A DNA stretch of 64,000 bases from Fusobacterium necrophorum subsp. necrophorum (GCF_004006635.1 NZ_CP034842.1:1798001-1862000); one strand, 5' to 3'; shown: positions 7,174 to 15,865, counted from the first letter of the stretch. Notes: a model not told the origin generated them from the letters alone. Translations and numbers: made by a program.

Positions 7174-8145
7174 TTGAATATTTTAAATTCTGAAATAGAA
7201 AAAAATAATTTAATTAATGCTAGAAAAAAACAATTACTGGATGAACTTTTAGGGGAAGATTTAAAAAAATATTTATGGGAAGATGACAATATAACTGAAA
7301 TACAAGTAAATGCTGACAATAGAATATGGATTGATACTTTTACAGAAGGAAATATATGGACTGGAAAATTCTTTGATCCTGAAAAATCTAAGCAATTAAT
7401 TAATTACATAGCTTCTGATATTGGATTGGAATTAGGAGTAGGACAAAGAATTGTTACAGGAAGAATTCCCTTTACTTTAGAAAGATTTGAAGGAATTTTA
7501 CCCCCTGTCTCTAAGCCAAATGCTTTATTTGTAATTCGTAAAAAACCTGTAAAAATTTTTTCACTTGATGATTATGTAAGTGTAGGCTCTATGAGTGAAA
7601 TGCAAAAAGAAATTTTAGCAAAAGCTATTTCAGAATATAAAAATATTTTAGTCGTTGGACCGACAGCTTCAGGGAAAACTACATTTTGTAATGCTTTAAT
7701 TAAAGAAATGGAGCAATATAACGATAGACTAATCTTTTTAGAAGAAACTCCGGAACTATTATCTGAAAACTTAAACAGTATTTTTTTAGAAACTGCCGAA
7801 GGAATAGAACTTTTAAGATTATTTAAAAGTACAATGAGATTAAGTCCGGTCAGAATTATAGTAGGGGAAGTAAGAGGATCTGAAGCAATAGAATTATTAA
7901 CTGCTTGGAACTCTGGACATTCAGGAGGAGTATCCACAATACACAGTGATTCTGCGATAGGTGGATTAAGACAATTAGAAAGATACATTAAACGACAATC
8001 TTTAGATTCACAGTCTGAGACTATAGCTATTACAATACATTATATAGTTGTTATTGCTAAAATCTCAGGAAAAAGAAAAGTAAAAGAAATAGTAAAAATT
8101 AAAGGATATCAAAATGGAGATTATATTTTAGAAACTGTTGAATAA
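7174..8145 (+). CDS. virB11: VirB11-type traffic ATPase of the T4SS
   Basis: The 323-residue protein starts at a TTG preceded by AAGGAG at 8-base spacing; no ATG fits. VVGPTASGKTTF (about residues 160-172) is Walker A, IFLEETPEL is the Asp-box region, and RIIVGEVRGSEAIELL is Walker B, followed by the His box GHSGGVSTIHS. These define VirB11/TrbB hexameric ATPases, which power pilus assembly and substrate transfer at the inner membrane with VirB4 and VirD4. It heads the virB11-B3-B4-B5 run with tight spacing, so an operon is likely. Length is normal. Confidence 0.92.
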   Translation: MNILNSEIEKNNLINARKKQLLDELLGEDLKKYLWEDDNITEIQVNADNRIWIDTFTEGNIWTGKFFDPEKSKQLINYIASDIGLELGVGQRIVTGRIPFTLERFEGILPPVSKPNALFVIRKKPVKIFSLDDYVSVGSMSEMQKEILAKAISEYKNILVVGPTASGKTTFCNALIKEMEQYNDRLIFLEETPELLSENLNSIFLETAEGIELLRLFKSTMRLSPVRIIVGEVRGSEAIELLTAWNSGHSGGVSTIHSDSAIGGLRQLERYIKRQSLDSQSETIAITIHYIVVIAKISGKRKVKEIVKIKGYQNGDYILETVE

Positions 8146-8155
8146 GGAGAGGAAA

Positions 8156-8431
8156 ATGAATGAAATTAAAGAAATTAAAGATTTCAAACAAATGAGAGTT
8201 TGCAAAAATTTAATAAAACCTGAGACTTTTAATGGAGTAGATATTGTTGGATTTGTTACTAATATAATGCTTGGCTTATTTTTTACAATTGTATGTAAAA
8301 TTTATTATTTGGGAATTTTCTTTTTAATTGTACATTTCGTCTTAAGAAAAATTTGTAAAAAAGATGGAAGAATTATCTCAATTTTTTTACAAAGCTATGT
8401 AAAAGAAAAAAAAATTTATTATAAAGGATAG
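8156..8431 (+). CDS. virB3: VirB3-like inner-membrane T4SS protein
   Basis: The start at 8156 is chosen from the AAGGAGAGG just upstream. The 91-residue protein has a short cytoplasmic N-terminus, one hydrophobic hairpin (IVGFVTNIMLGLFFTIVCKI then YLGIFFLIVHFVL) and a basic C-terminus, the usual form of VirB3/TrbD. It precedes virB4 by seven bases, the standard order, and VirB3 is known to work closely with VirB4. Assignment rests on size, membrane pattern and position. Confidence 0.75.
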   Translation: MNEIKEIKDFKQMRVCKNLIKPETFNGVDIVGFVTNIMLGLFFTIVCKIYYLGIFFLIVHFVLRKICKKDGRIISIFLQSYVKEKKIYYKG

Positions 8432-8437
8432 TGAACT

Positions 8438-10816
8438 ATGAAAGATTATAATGATGAAAGACACAAAGTATCTTTTTTCACTCCACAAGCTAGTCTATTA
8501 GAAGGAGATATTTTAATTAATAAAAACGGAACTGTACAAAAAATTTATAAATATAAAGCGAAAGATTTAGAAAACTTAACAGACAATGCTTTAATTGTAT
8601 ACAGAAATTTATTAAATAATGTGTTTAAAAGATTAGAAGGAGGTTTTATTGTAAATTTTGAAGCCCAAAGAAGTATAAAAAAAGATTATACTCTTAGAGA
8701 AACTGAATACGATGTTTTTAATTTAATTGAAAAAGAAAGATATGAAAGTTTTATTAATTCTAATTTTTTTATCAATCAATACTATTTTTCAATTTCAAAA
8801 AAAATTCCTTCTAAAACTGAAAGTAAATTAAAATCTTTTTTTATCGATGAAGTTGGCTTTAGAGATGATATTAATAGTTTTATTGAACAATTTAAAAAGG
8901 AAATTGCAGAATTAGAAGGACTATGTAAAGATTTATTTTTAGATTTTGAAGCACTGAATCCAGGTGAAATTTATACATATTTACATAGCACAGTTAGTGA
9001 TAATAATAATCCTGTAAAGGTTCCTAATATTCCAGCCTATATATGTAATTATATTGCTGATAGAGATATGATAAATGGATTTGATAGCAAAATAGGAGAT
9101 AAATATTTTAGATGTATAACCTTCAATGATACTCCACTTTACACAGATATTAATATGTTAGAAGGACTTACAAAATTAGGAATTGAGTTTCGATGGTGTA
9201 CTAGATATTGTATACTAGATAAATTTGAAGCTAATGCAAAATTGGAAAAACAAAGAAGAATCGCCTGGGGACAAAGATACTCTATTTTCGAATCTTTAAA
9301 ATCAAGATTTACAGGAACCGAACCTAGAATTACGAATCCTGACGCTGAATTAGAAGCTAATATGTTACAAGTTGAAATACAAGAACTGTCAAATAATAAT
9401 CTATCTGAAGGATATTATACGATTACTTTAATCCTTTATGGAGATACAAAAGAAGAATTAGAGAGAAAAGTTAGGATAGTAAATAAATTTTTTATTGATA
9501 AAGAATTTATTACAATTATTGAAAAAATAAATAATTCGGAAGCTTTTTTAGGAAGTATTCCAGGAAATATATATAACAATCAAAGACAATCTTTATTACA
9601 TTCTTTACATTTTTCTCATTTAATCCCTTGCTCAGAGGTGTGGGAAGGAAATAAGATAAATAAACATTTGAATGATGAAGCCTTATTTTTAGCAAAAACA
9701 AAAGGAACAACAGCTTTTTATTTTAACCTACATGTAAAAGATTTAGGACACACTATGATTGTTGGAAAATCAGGGGCTGGGAAATCTGTTCTTTTAGGAG
9801 CAATTACTTTAAATTTTATGAAATATAAAAATTCAAAAGTGATTTATTTCGATAAAGGAGGCTCTCAAAGAATACTATGTTATGCTTTAAATGGAATCTT
9901 TAGTGATATTGGAAAGGATAAAATGTCCTTTCAGCCATTTGAAAAAATTAATGACCCCTTTAATAGAAAAAAAGCTATGCTATTTTTAGAAGAACTTTTA
10001 GAATTAAATAATATAATGATTACTCCTGAAATTCAAAATTCATTATGGGAAACTTTAACGAGTATGGCAAATAATCCAAAGGAACTAAGAACTTTTACCA
10101 CTTTAGAAACCACTTTTTCAGGAGATTCTAAAGTTAAGCTGCTTTTCAAAGATTATACTCTAACAGGAAGTCAAGGGGAGCTTTTTGACGGAAGTAATAA
10201 TCCATTAAAAGAGACTAGATTGCAAGTATTTGAAATGGCTAAAATTTCAGAAAACCCGAAAGGAATTGCACTAGTATTAAGCTATCTTTTTAATGAAATA
10301 GAAGAAGGACTTACTGGAGAGCCAACTCTAATCATATTGGACGAGTGTTGGAAATTTTTAGATAATCCTCGATTCGCAAATAAAATAAAAGAATGGTTAA
10401 AGGTATTAAGAAAATCAAACGCCACTGTTGTTTTTGCTACTCAAGAATTACAAGACATAGAAAAATCTACAATTTCAGATACATTAATTTCTCAAACAGC
10501 AACTAGAATTTTCTTACCCAATAGAGATATATTAGACGATATAGATATTTATAAAAAATTTGGACTTAACCAAACGGAAATACATAACTTATCAGAAGCA
10601 AAACCTAAAAAAGAATATTTTTTAAAAAATTCAGAAGGAGCTAGAATGTTTGACTTAGATTTAAAAGAGCAAGGACTAAACTTTTTAACAAAATCTGAAA
10701 AAGAAGAACAAGAATTAGGAAAAGAAATCTATGAGAAAGTAGGAGGTGGTAATTTATTTACAAAAGAATGGAAGAAAATAATGCGTTTAAACAAAGGAAA
10801 AAAGGAGGAAGAATGA
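8438..10816 (+). CDS. virB4: VirB4-type T4SS ATPase
   Basis: The 792-residue protein has a VirB4 N-terminal half and a C-terminal ATPase. MIVGKSGAGKSVLLG (about residues 440-454) is Walker A and TLIILDECWKFL (about residue 630) is Walker B, with VVFATQELQDIEKS following as in CagE/TrbE/VirB4. VirB4 is the main ATPase of the inner-membrane complex and acts in pilus assembly and substrate entry. Length is close to the family norm of about 800. Its TGA overlaps the ATG of the next gene (ATGA), showing coupling. Confidence 0.93.
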   Translation: MKDYNDERHKVSFFTPQASLLEGDILINKNGTVQKIYKYKAKDLENLTDNALIVYRNLLNNVFKRLEGGFIVNFEAQRSIKKDYTLRETEYDVFNLIEKERYESFINSNFFINQYYFSISKKIPSKTESKLKSFFIDEVGFRDDINSFIEQFKKEIAELEGLCKDLFLDFEALNPGEIYTYLHSTVSDNNNPVKVPNIPAYICNYIADRDMINGFDSKIGDKYFRCITFNDTPLYTDINMLEGLTKLGIEFRWCTRYCILDKFEANAKLEKQRRIAWGQRYSIFESLKSRFTGTEPRITNPDAELEANMLQVEIQELSNNNLSEGYYTITLILYGDTKEELERKVRIVNKFFIDKEFITIIEKINNSEAFLGSIPGNIYNNQRQSLLHSLHFSHLIPCSEVWEGNKINKHLNDEALFLAKTKGTTAFYFNLHVKDLGHTMIVGKSGAGKSVLLGAITLNFMKYKNSKVIYFDKGGSQRILCYALNGIFSDIGKDKMSFQPFEKINDPFNRKKAMLFLEELLELNNIMITPEIQNSLWETLTSMANNPKELRTFTTLETTFSGDSKVKLLFKDYTLTGSQGELFDGSNNPLKETRLQVFEMAKISENPKGIALVLSYLFNEIEEGLTGEPTLIILDECWKFLDNPRFANKIKEWLKVLRKSNATVVFATQELQDIEKSTISDTLISQTATRIFLPNRDILDDIDIYKKFGLNQTEIHNLSEAKPKKEYFLKNSEGARMFDLDLKEQGLNFLTKSEKEEQELGKEIYEKVGGGNLFTKEWKKIMRLNKGKKEEE

Positions 10817-11637
10817 AACAAATTAGAAAAGTAGTATTTTTAATACTTTTATTCGGCTTATCTATTTCAACTATGGCTGGAATATTTGGTGGTGGTAGTT
10901 CAGGAAAAGTTTTAAAACAAATTTTAGAATATGTAAAAAAAGATATGACAGCAAATGTTTCAGAACAGCTTGAACAAATAAGCAGATGGCAACAACAAAT
11001 AGAACAATGGCAAAAAGAATTAGCTCAAAAAGTTGGATTAGGAGATTTAGAATTAAAACAAACCTATGAAGAGTGGCAAAATATTTATAAAAATGCTCAA
11101 TCGATTTATAGTGATATAGAACAAATGAACTTCAAAAATGTGTTAGATTATAAGAAGTTCGCCAATCTTTTATTAGAAGCAAAATCTTATTCAGATAATC
11201 CTCGAGGCTGGAAAAAAACTGAAGAACAAATGAAAGATTGGAAACAAAAAATAGATAAAATGAATGAAAATACAGCGAAGACAAAAGATAAATTTACAGG
11301 GCAACTACTAGGAATAACAAGTGATAAAACTTCTCAAGAAAGAAGAGATAAAGCTGTAAACAATGCAAAATCAGGAGGAGCTACAGATAAACAAATTCAA
11401 CAAAAAATTTTAAATGCTTTGGCTTCTTTAGAGCAATTAACGATTGAACAAAATGAAATTTTAGCTTCTAAAGAATTGGTTGCCGAACAAGTTAAGGAAG
11501 TGGAAAGACAAAAAGAAGAGCAAAAAAGACAAGAAGAAGCTAAAAAATTTAAGGAAGAGGAAGAAAAAGGGGCTGCAAAAGTTAATGAGGAAATGTTAAA
11601 AATAGGTTCTGAAGGGAAAAAGATAGGATATTATTAA
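10813..11637 (+). CDS. virB5: VirB5/TrbJ-like T4SS protein
   Basis: The start at 10813 follows AAAGGAGG and overlaps the virB4 stop. A signal peptide is clear (KVVFLILLFGLSISTMAG), followed by GIFGGGSSG and a long helical, Gln/Glu/Lys-rich body with Trp-containing repeats such as EQISRWQQQIEQWQKELAQ. This matches TrbJ/VirB5, which is exported to the periplasm and sits at the pilus tip or helps pilus assembly. The C-terminal third is a highly charged coiled coil (KEVERQKEEQKRQEEAKK). Position after virB4 agrees with the call. Confidence 0.8.
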   Translation: MKQIRKVVFLILLFGLSISTMAGIFGGGSSGKVLKQILEYVKKDMTANVSEQLEQISRWQQQIEQWQKELAQKVGLGDLELKQTYEEWQNIYKNAQSIYSDIEQMNFKNVLDYKKFANLLLEAKSYSDNPRGWKKTEEQMKDWKQKIDKMNENTAKTKDKFTGQLLGITSDKTSQERRDKAVNNAKSGGATDKQIQQKILNALASLEQLTIEQNEILASKELVAEQVKEVERQKEEQKRQEEAKKFKEEEEKGAAKVNEEMLKIGSEGKKIGYY

Positions 11638-11658
11638 AATAAAAAATAGAATGAAAAT

Positions 11659-11687
11659 AAACTTTATGTACAGTGTACATAAAGTTT
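11659..11687. repeat. Cassette-boundary palindrome, copy 5
   Basis: Perfect 14-base arms (AAACTTTATGTACA and its complement) around a single G at 11673. It lies between virB5 and the first lipoprotein gene and ends ten bases upstream of an AAGGAGG ribosome site. This is the cleanest long form of the element. Confidence 0.88.
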
Positions 11688-11704
11688 AGAAGGAGGAAGA
11701 AATT

Positions 11705-12241
11705 ATGAGAAAAATATTGAAAGTTTTATTTTTGATATCTATGGTATTAACAATTGCAGGCTGTGGAAAGGACAATTCTCCCAAACCTTTAAATACTAAA
11801 TTTATAGGAACATACATTGATGATTCCTATAAAGACATCAAGGATATTGTAACTTTAGATTTATCAGGGAAAAATTTATACATTACTTATGAGCAAATAA
11901 ATAGTAGAGCAATAAAAGGAAAAAGCATTCTGGAAGATAAAGTGGTATTAGAGATTGAAAATGCTTTGTTTACTTTTGACAAAGAAAACAATAAGTATCT
12001 TTTAAATGAAGAAACAATTAAAAATGTTGTTGGGCATAGGGAAAAAGTTACAAATATCTATACAAATGAAAAAAAATCTCAAAAATATACAAGTTTTAAG
12101 GATTTTAAAGATCAAACACGCTCTGATGATGTTATGATAGAAATTAAAGTCAACGATACTCGAAAAGAAGTTTTATTGGATTTTTATGCAAATGGAGCTT
12201 ATTCCAATTTTATTACTTTTGTAGAGGGATATAAACAGTAG
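11705..12241 (+). CDS. Lipoprotein, first copy of a duplicated pair
   Basis: The 178-residue protein has a lipoprotein signal with lipobox IAGC (Cys 20), then GKDNSPKPLNTKF and a soluble domain with repeating short strands (FIGTYIDD, IVTLDLSGKNLYITYEQ). A near-identical copy is encoded at 12690. Small lipoproteins between virB5 and virB6 are often VirB7 equivalents or entry-exclusion proteins; duplication and lack of VirB7 features favour exclusion or immunity, but this is inference. The copy is followed by a broken start of the membrane-protein gene that follows the second copy. Confidence 0.65.
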   Translation: MRKILKVLFLISMVLTIAGCGKDNSPKPLNTKFIGTYIDDSYKDIKDIVTLDLSGKNLYITYEQINSRAIKGKSILEDKVVLEIENALFTFDKENNKYLLNEETIKNVVGHREKVTNIYTNEKKSQKYTSFKDFKDQTRSDDVMIEIKVNDTRKEVLLDFYANGAYSNFITFVEGYKQ

Positions 12242-12250
12242 GAGAAACTT

Positions 12251-12289
12251 ATGGAAAATAATTATGGAAAAATATTGGTAAAAAAATGA
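12251..12289 (+). pseudogene. Truncated 5' end of a duplicated membrane-protein gene
   Basis: The frame reads MENNYGKILVKK then stops; the first nine residues equal the start of the gene at 13236. The following bases (to about 12310) still match that gene with a few changes. It marks the right end of the duplicated block and shows that the membrane gene was once present here too. Confidence 0.8.
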
Positions 12290-12324
12290 AATAATTTTTC
12301 AAAAAATAAGAAATAATAAAAATT

Positions 12325-12355
12325 TAAACTTTATGTACACTGTACATAAAGTTTA
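12325..12355. repeat. Cassette-boundary palindrome, copy 6
   Basis: Perfect 15-base arms (TAAACTTTATGTACA and complement) around a C. It precedes the ribosome site AGAAGGAGG of the small lipoprotein gene. Confidence 0.88.
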
Positions 12356-12368
12356 GAAGGAGGAAATT

Positions 12369-12635
12369 ATGAGAAAAATAGTTATTTTATGCAGTCTTTT
12401 ATTTTTAGTTGCTTGTGGAGAATCAAAACCAAAATATAAAATGTATACACCAACAGATAAATATAATATGCTCATGAAAGTAGCAAATGAAAATGATACA
12501 AAATTAAAAACAGAAATTGAAAAAAACATAAAATTGTTAAAAAAAGCAGTAGAAAATAATGATGAAAAAGCAAAACAAGAGCTAACTGAATGGCAAGGAC
12601 TACTTTTGGTTACACCGGCAAAAATAGACATTTAA
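12369..12635 (+). CDS. Small lipoprotein, unrelated to its neighbours
   Basis: The 88-residue product has a short signal and lipobox FLVAC (Cys 16), then GESKPKYKMYTPTDKYN and a charged helical region (KTEIEKNIKLLKKAVENND). The mature part is small, about 72 residues. It is boxed between palindromes 6 and 7, so it forms its own one-gene cassette between the two copies of the larger lipoprotein. Candidates are a VirB7-like outer-membrane component or a TrbK/Eex-like exclusion lipoprotein. No family motif decides between them. Confidence 0.6.
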   Translation: MRKIVILCSLLFLVACGESKPKYKMYTPTDKYNMLMKVANENDTKLKTEIEKNIKLLKKAVENNDEKAKQELTEWQGLLLVTPAKIDI

Positions 12636-12640
12636 AAAAT

Positions 12641-12675
12641 TCTAAACTTTATGTACAGTGTCCATAAAGTTTAGA
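12641..12675. repeat. Cassette-boundary palindrome, copy 7
   Basis: The longest copy: 17-base arms (TCTAAACTTTATGTACA and its partner) around G12658 with a single mismatch at 12662. Its right arm runs directly into the AAGGAGG of the lipoprotein gene, so as RNA it would form a hairpin that ends next to the ribosome site. Confidence 0.85.
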
Positions 12676-12689
12676 AGGAGGAAGAAATT

Positions 12690-13226
12690 ATGAGAAAAAT
12701 ATTGAGAGTTTTATTTTTGATATCTATATTATCAGCAATTTTAGGCTGTGGAAAGGACAATTCTCCTAAACCTTTAAATACTAAATTTATAGGGACATAC
12801 ATTGATGATTCTCATAAAGACATCAAGGATATTGTAACTTTAGATTTATCAGGAAAGAATTTATACATTACTTATGAGCAGATAGATGATGGAACAATAA
12901 AAGGAAAAAGCATTCTGGAAGATAAAATTGTATTAGAGATTGAAAATGCTTTGTTTACTTTTGACAAAGAAAACAATAAGTATCTTTTAAATGAAGAAAC
13001 AATTAAAAATGTTATTGGGCATAGGGAAAAAGTTACAAATATCTATACAAATGAAAAAAATTCTCAAAAATATACAAGTTTTAAGGATTTTAAAAATCAA
13101 ACACAATCTGATGATGTTATGATAGAAATTAAAGTCAACGATACTCGAAAAGAAGTTTTATTGGATTTTTATGCAAATGGAGCTTATTCCAATTTTATTA
13201 CTTTTGTAGAGGGGTATAAACAGTAG
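12690..13226 (+). CDS. Lipoprotein, second copy of the duplicated pair
   Basis: At 178 residues this is the same length as the copy at 11705 and differs at a scatter of positions, mostly in the signal peptide (lipobox ILGC, Cys 20) and around residues 60-70. The intervals from palindrome to start codon and from stop to the following gene are the same in both copies, and the start codons lie 985 bases apart. Here the downstream membrane gene is intact. The pair of a lipoprotein and a polytopic membrane protein would suit entry exclusion at outer and inner membranes; this is inference. Confidence 0.65.
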   Translation: MRKILRVLFLISILSAILGCGKDNSPKPLNTKFIGTYIDDSHKDIKDIVTLDLSGKNLYITYEQIDDGTIKGKSILEDKIVLEIENALFTFDKENNKYLLNEETIKNVIGHREKVTNIYTNEKNSQKYTSFKDFKNQTQSDDVMIEIKVNDTRKEVLLDFYANGAYSNFITFVEGYKQ

Positions 13227-13235
13227 GAGAAACTT

Positions 13236-13730
13236 ATGGAAAATAATTATGGAAAAATATTGGCAGAAAAATTAAATAATTTTTCAGAAAAATCGTCTTA
13301 CATTTACATAATAACTTCTTTTTCTTTATTGTCAGTTCTTGCTATTTATATAAGAATTTTTTTGTTAAATTATACTGTATTAAATTTTATTAACTTAGGA
13401 ATTGGAATTTTTGCGTGTTTTTTGGTTATAATAAAAATCAAGGGAAAAGAAACAACAGCTTTAAATAACAAAAGTATTCTTCTCATCTTAATTGCAATTT
13501 TGACATATAACATTATTTTTGGAATGATTGGATTTCCTATTCTCCCATTTGTACCATATTCTTTAGGAAATCTTTTGTTGTATACTCTTATTTCTTATGT
13601 TTGTTTTATTTATTTTTATATGAAAAATAACAAAAAGTATTCTAAACTATTTTTGAAAATCTTTATAATACTTTCAATTTTAGATTTAATTTTACCATTT
13701 GTATTATTATTAAGGGGGGAAAATGTTTGA
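13236..13730 (+). CDS. Polytopic membrane protein, possible exclusion or immunity factor
   Basis: The 164-residue protein has about five hydrophobic segments (YIYIITSFSLLSVLAIYI, VLNFINLGIGIFACFLVI, ILLILIAILTYNIIFGM, LLLYTLISYVCFIYFYM, IFIILSILDLILPFVLLL). No family is recognised. It starts ten bases after the lipoprotein stop, and its own stop overlaps virB6 by eight bases, so it is translated as part of the T4SS operon. Small multi-span proteins in this position are often exclusion proteins in conjugative systems, but it could also be a structural accessory. A truncated copy lies at 12251. Confidence 0.5.
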   Translation: MENNYGKILAEKLNNFSEKSSYIYIITSFSLLSVLAIYIRIFLLNYTVLNFINLGIGIFACFLVIIKIKGKETTALNNKSILLILIAILTYNIIFGMIGFPILPFVPYSLGNLLLYTLISYVCFIYFYMKNNKKYSKLFLKIFIILSILDLILPFVLLLRGENV

Positions 13731-14673
13731 TATAGCTGGTATTGTAATCGAAGTTATACAAAAAGATTCTTATACTATGATAACAAATTTTAAACCTTAT
13801 GTACTTTCTTTGTTGTATACTCTATGCATGTTAGATTTAATTCTGAATGTTTCATTTGGACTTTTAGAAGCCAAAGAAAATCCTTTTGTTAAGTTAGCTT
13901 TTAGTGTTTTTAAATATGCTTTTATAGGCTATATAGTGAATAATTATAAAGAAGTTCTAGTTACTATAATAGGTGGAGGAATACAACTAGGAAATATAGC
14001 CTTAGGAAAGGGGAGTAATACTTATTTTAGTACAGATCTTTTTCAATTTTTATATAAATTTATTCATTTTGCTTCAGGAGTATTTCTAATTGTTGGAGGA
14101 ATAGCAACTGGTGTAGATATTGCTTTTATAGAAAGTTTACCTATGGCTTCTGTATTGTTATTAGGGGCTTTACTTACTTTCTTATTTTGGAGTTTGGTTA
14201 GTCTGGTTATACAAATTGGAAAAGTTTTTTTAGTGTCAGCTTTCGCTTATCCTCTTATCGTTTTTACAGTTTTTTCTAAAACGAAAGATATAGGAATGAA
14301 AGCCTTATCTGCTGTTATATCTTCAGGCATATATATTTATGTAGTAACTACTTTATTGAATATGGCAAATAATATTTATAAGAGACTTTCTACATATTAT
14401 TCTTCTGATACAAATTTTTCTTTCACTTCTATTTCAGAATCTTTCTCAAATATGATAATGTCAATGGTTGTATCTTTTATTGTACTCCTATTGTTAAAAA
14501 ATGCTGATGCAATTTCTTCTATGCTTAGCTCTGGAGTAATAGGTGCATTGAATCAAGGAGGTAAAGGAATCATGGGATTTATGCAAGATGTTAGAAATAC
14601 TTCAACGGTTGGACAAGGAAAAAATCCTTTTCAAAAAAATCCAAAAAATCCATTTGGGAAATTAGGAAAATAA
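13723..14673 (+). CDS. virB6: VirB6/TrbL-like polytopic T4SS channel protein
   Basis: The 316-residue protein has five or more membrane segments between residues 25 and 270, a central loop with IQLGNIALGKGSNTYFSTD, and a Gly/Asn/Lys-rich cytoplasmic tail (GQGKNPFQKNPKNPFG). That profile is typical of VirB6/TrbL, the inner-membrane channel component. It overlaps the previous gene (ATG inside its last codons) and is followed by a TraF-type peptidase. Assignment rests on topology, size and gene order rather than on a conserved motif. Confidence 0.72.
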   Translation: MFDIAGIVIEVIQKDSYTMITNFKPYVLSLLYTLCMLDLILNVSFGLLEAKENPFVKLAFSVFKYAFIGYIVNNYKEVLVTIIGGGIQLGNIALGKGSNTYFSTDLFQFLYKFIHFASGVFLIVGGIATGVDIAFIESLPMASVLLLGALLTFLFWSLVSLVIQIGKVFLVSAFAYPLIVFTVFSKTKDIGMKALSAVISSGIYIYVVTTLLNMANNIYKRLSTYYSSDTNFSFTSISESFSNMIMSMVVSFIVLLLLKNADAISSMLSSGVIGALNQGGKGIMGFMQDVRNTSTVGQGKNPFQKNPKNPFGKLGK

Positions 14674-14685
14674 AAAAGGAGCGAA

Positions 14686-15264
14686 ATGATGTTCTTAGAT
14701 TTGTTATGGAAAAATAAAGAAATCACGACAAAAACTTTATTAAAAAGAATCTTTTTTCAACTCTTAATATGTATAATCATTTCTTTTATTGCTACAATTT
14801 ATTTAAGAAATAAAATCTATATAAATAATTCTCCTAGTGTTCCTGTTGGTTTTTATCTAAAAAAAGAGCAAGATATATATTTTAAAGATAATATTGTTTT
14901 CTTTAAAGTTCCGGATAATGTAGGAAGATTTTTAAAAGAATTAAATCTTATTAAAGAAGAAAATAAGTATATCTTAAAGAAAATAGGAGGAGTAGAAGGC
15001 GACCATATAGTAATAAAAGACAAAAAATTATATATCAATGATGTATTCATATATGAAGTAATAGAGCATACTTTTCACAAAATTCCTCTTAATCCAATAG
15101 AAAATTTAGACTATATTCTAAAAGAAGATGAATACTTTTTGATTGGAGATTTAAAAGAATCATATGACAGTAGATATTTTGGAGTTGTAAAAAAAGAACA
15201 GATAGAAGGAAAGGGAAAGCTTTTATTGTCTACATATAAAGAAAGGAAAGCTGATGAAAAATAA
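14686..15264 (+). CDS. traF: TraF-type conjugative signal peptidase (S26 family)
   Basis: The 192-residue protein has one N-terminal membrane segment (LLICIIISFIATIYL) and then the S26 boxes: NNSPSVPVGFYL with the catalytic Ser, KKIGGVEGDHIVI with the general-base Lys, and FLIGDLKESYDSRYFG as the last box. TraF proteases process or cyclise conjugative pilins. Its presence suggests a P-type pilus whose pilin gene lies outside the window. It is the last intact gene of the T4SS run. The start may be either ATG at 14686 or 14689, both after AAGGAG. Confidence 0.85.
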   Translation: MMFLDLLWKNKEITTKTLLKRIFFQLLICIIISFIATIYLRNKIYINNSPSVPVGFYLKKEQDIYFKDNIVFFKVPDNVGRFLKELNLIKEENKYILKKIGGVEGDHIVIKDKKLYINDVFIYEVIEHTFHKIPLNPIENLDYILKEDEYFLIGDLKESYDSRYFGVVKKEQIEGKGKLLLSTYKERKADEK

Positions 15265-15300
15265 CTTTTATAAAATTTTGTCTACACTGTACATAAAGTT
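15263..15300. repeat. Degenerate cassette-boundary palindrome
   Basis: The right half TACACTGTACATAAAGTT (15283-15300) is well kept, but the left half is interrupted after AACTTTTAT. It sits at the traF stop and before a ribosome-like AAAGGAGA and a decayed ssb fragment, as intact copies sit before intact genes. Confidence 0.6.
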
Positions 15301-15346
15301 AAAGGAGAAGAGGTATTTATGTTAAACAGTTTTTTTACCTTGTATA

Positions 15347-15516
15347 GTATGGGGTGAATATGCTATAAAGCTATCTGAATTTTTACAAAAAGGAAATTGA
15401 TAGCAGTACAAGGCTCTATTCATACAAGCACTTATGAAAAGGAAGGAGAAAAAAGAAATTCTTTTTCAATTCAATGAGATAAAATAATTTTGCATGACTC
15501 TAAAAATAAAGAATAA
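15347..15516 (+). pseudogene. ssb: Decayed single-strand DNA-binding protein (ssb) fragment
   Basis: Reading across two frames gives VWGEYAIKLSEFLQKGN, then LIAVQGSIHTSTYEKEGEKR and, after an in-frame stop, DKIILHDSKNKE. This is the middle of an SSB oligonucleotide-binding fold (normally WGKxAE..YLxKGxLVxVEGxIxTxxYE). One indel and one nonsense change are present, and the N-terminal third and acidic tail are absent. SSB genes are common in conjugative elements. The rest of 15301-15679 has only a short hairpin near 15546-15573 and no other gene I can support. Confidence 0.7.
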
Positions 15517-15679
15517 TTTAGAAAATATACATTCGGGCTTTGAAAGAATATTAATTTTGAGAAATTAATGTTCTTTTGAAGCTCAAGACAAACGGAGTGC
15601 GTCAAAAGTATAAAGAGCATTACTAAAAACTTGATAAAATCCTTTTTATGAGCCTTCATAAAAGTTATAAATTTTTTTC

Positions 15680-15708
15680 TTGAATAAATAATATAAATTT
15701 GATATAAT
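15680..15708 (+). promoter_or_regulatory. Promoter of the first type III RNA antitoxin
   Basis: TTGAAT at 15680 and TATAAT at 15703 are separated by 17 bases, a near-consensus sigma-70 promoter. Transcription would start about 15715, ten bases before the first RNA repeat. Strong promoters are expected for type III antitoxin RNAs, which must exceed the toxin. Confidence 0.75.
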
Positions 15709-15726
15709 TAATTAATAAAAGATGTT

Positions 15727-15855
15727 AGGAACTTGTAGACCTACTTATCAAAAATGACAAGGGAATAAGTTGTAGGAACTTGTAGACCTACTTATCAAAA
15801 ATGACAAGGGAATAAGTTGTAGGAACTTGTAGACCTACTTATCAAAAATGACAAG
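15727..15855 (+). repeat. Tandem 47-bp repeats, 2.7 copies (antitoxin I)
   Basis: Exact period of 47 bases with no mismatches seen between copies in the shared part. The repeats sit entirely in the untranslated leader of the toxin gene at 15915. Confidence 0.92.
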
Positions 15856-15865
15856 TTGTAAAGAT

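Noticed and set aside
3399-12675. Palindromes as ordinary intrinsic terminators
   Set aside because: None is followed by a T-run, and several end within a few bases of the next ribosome site, so termination there would leave the downstream genes without room for a promoter.
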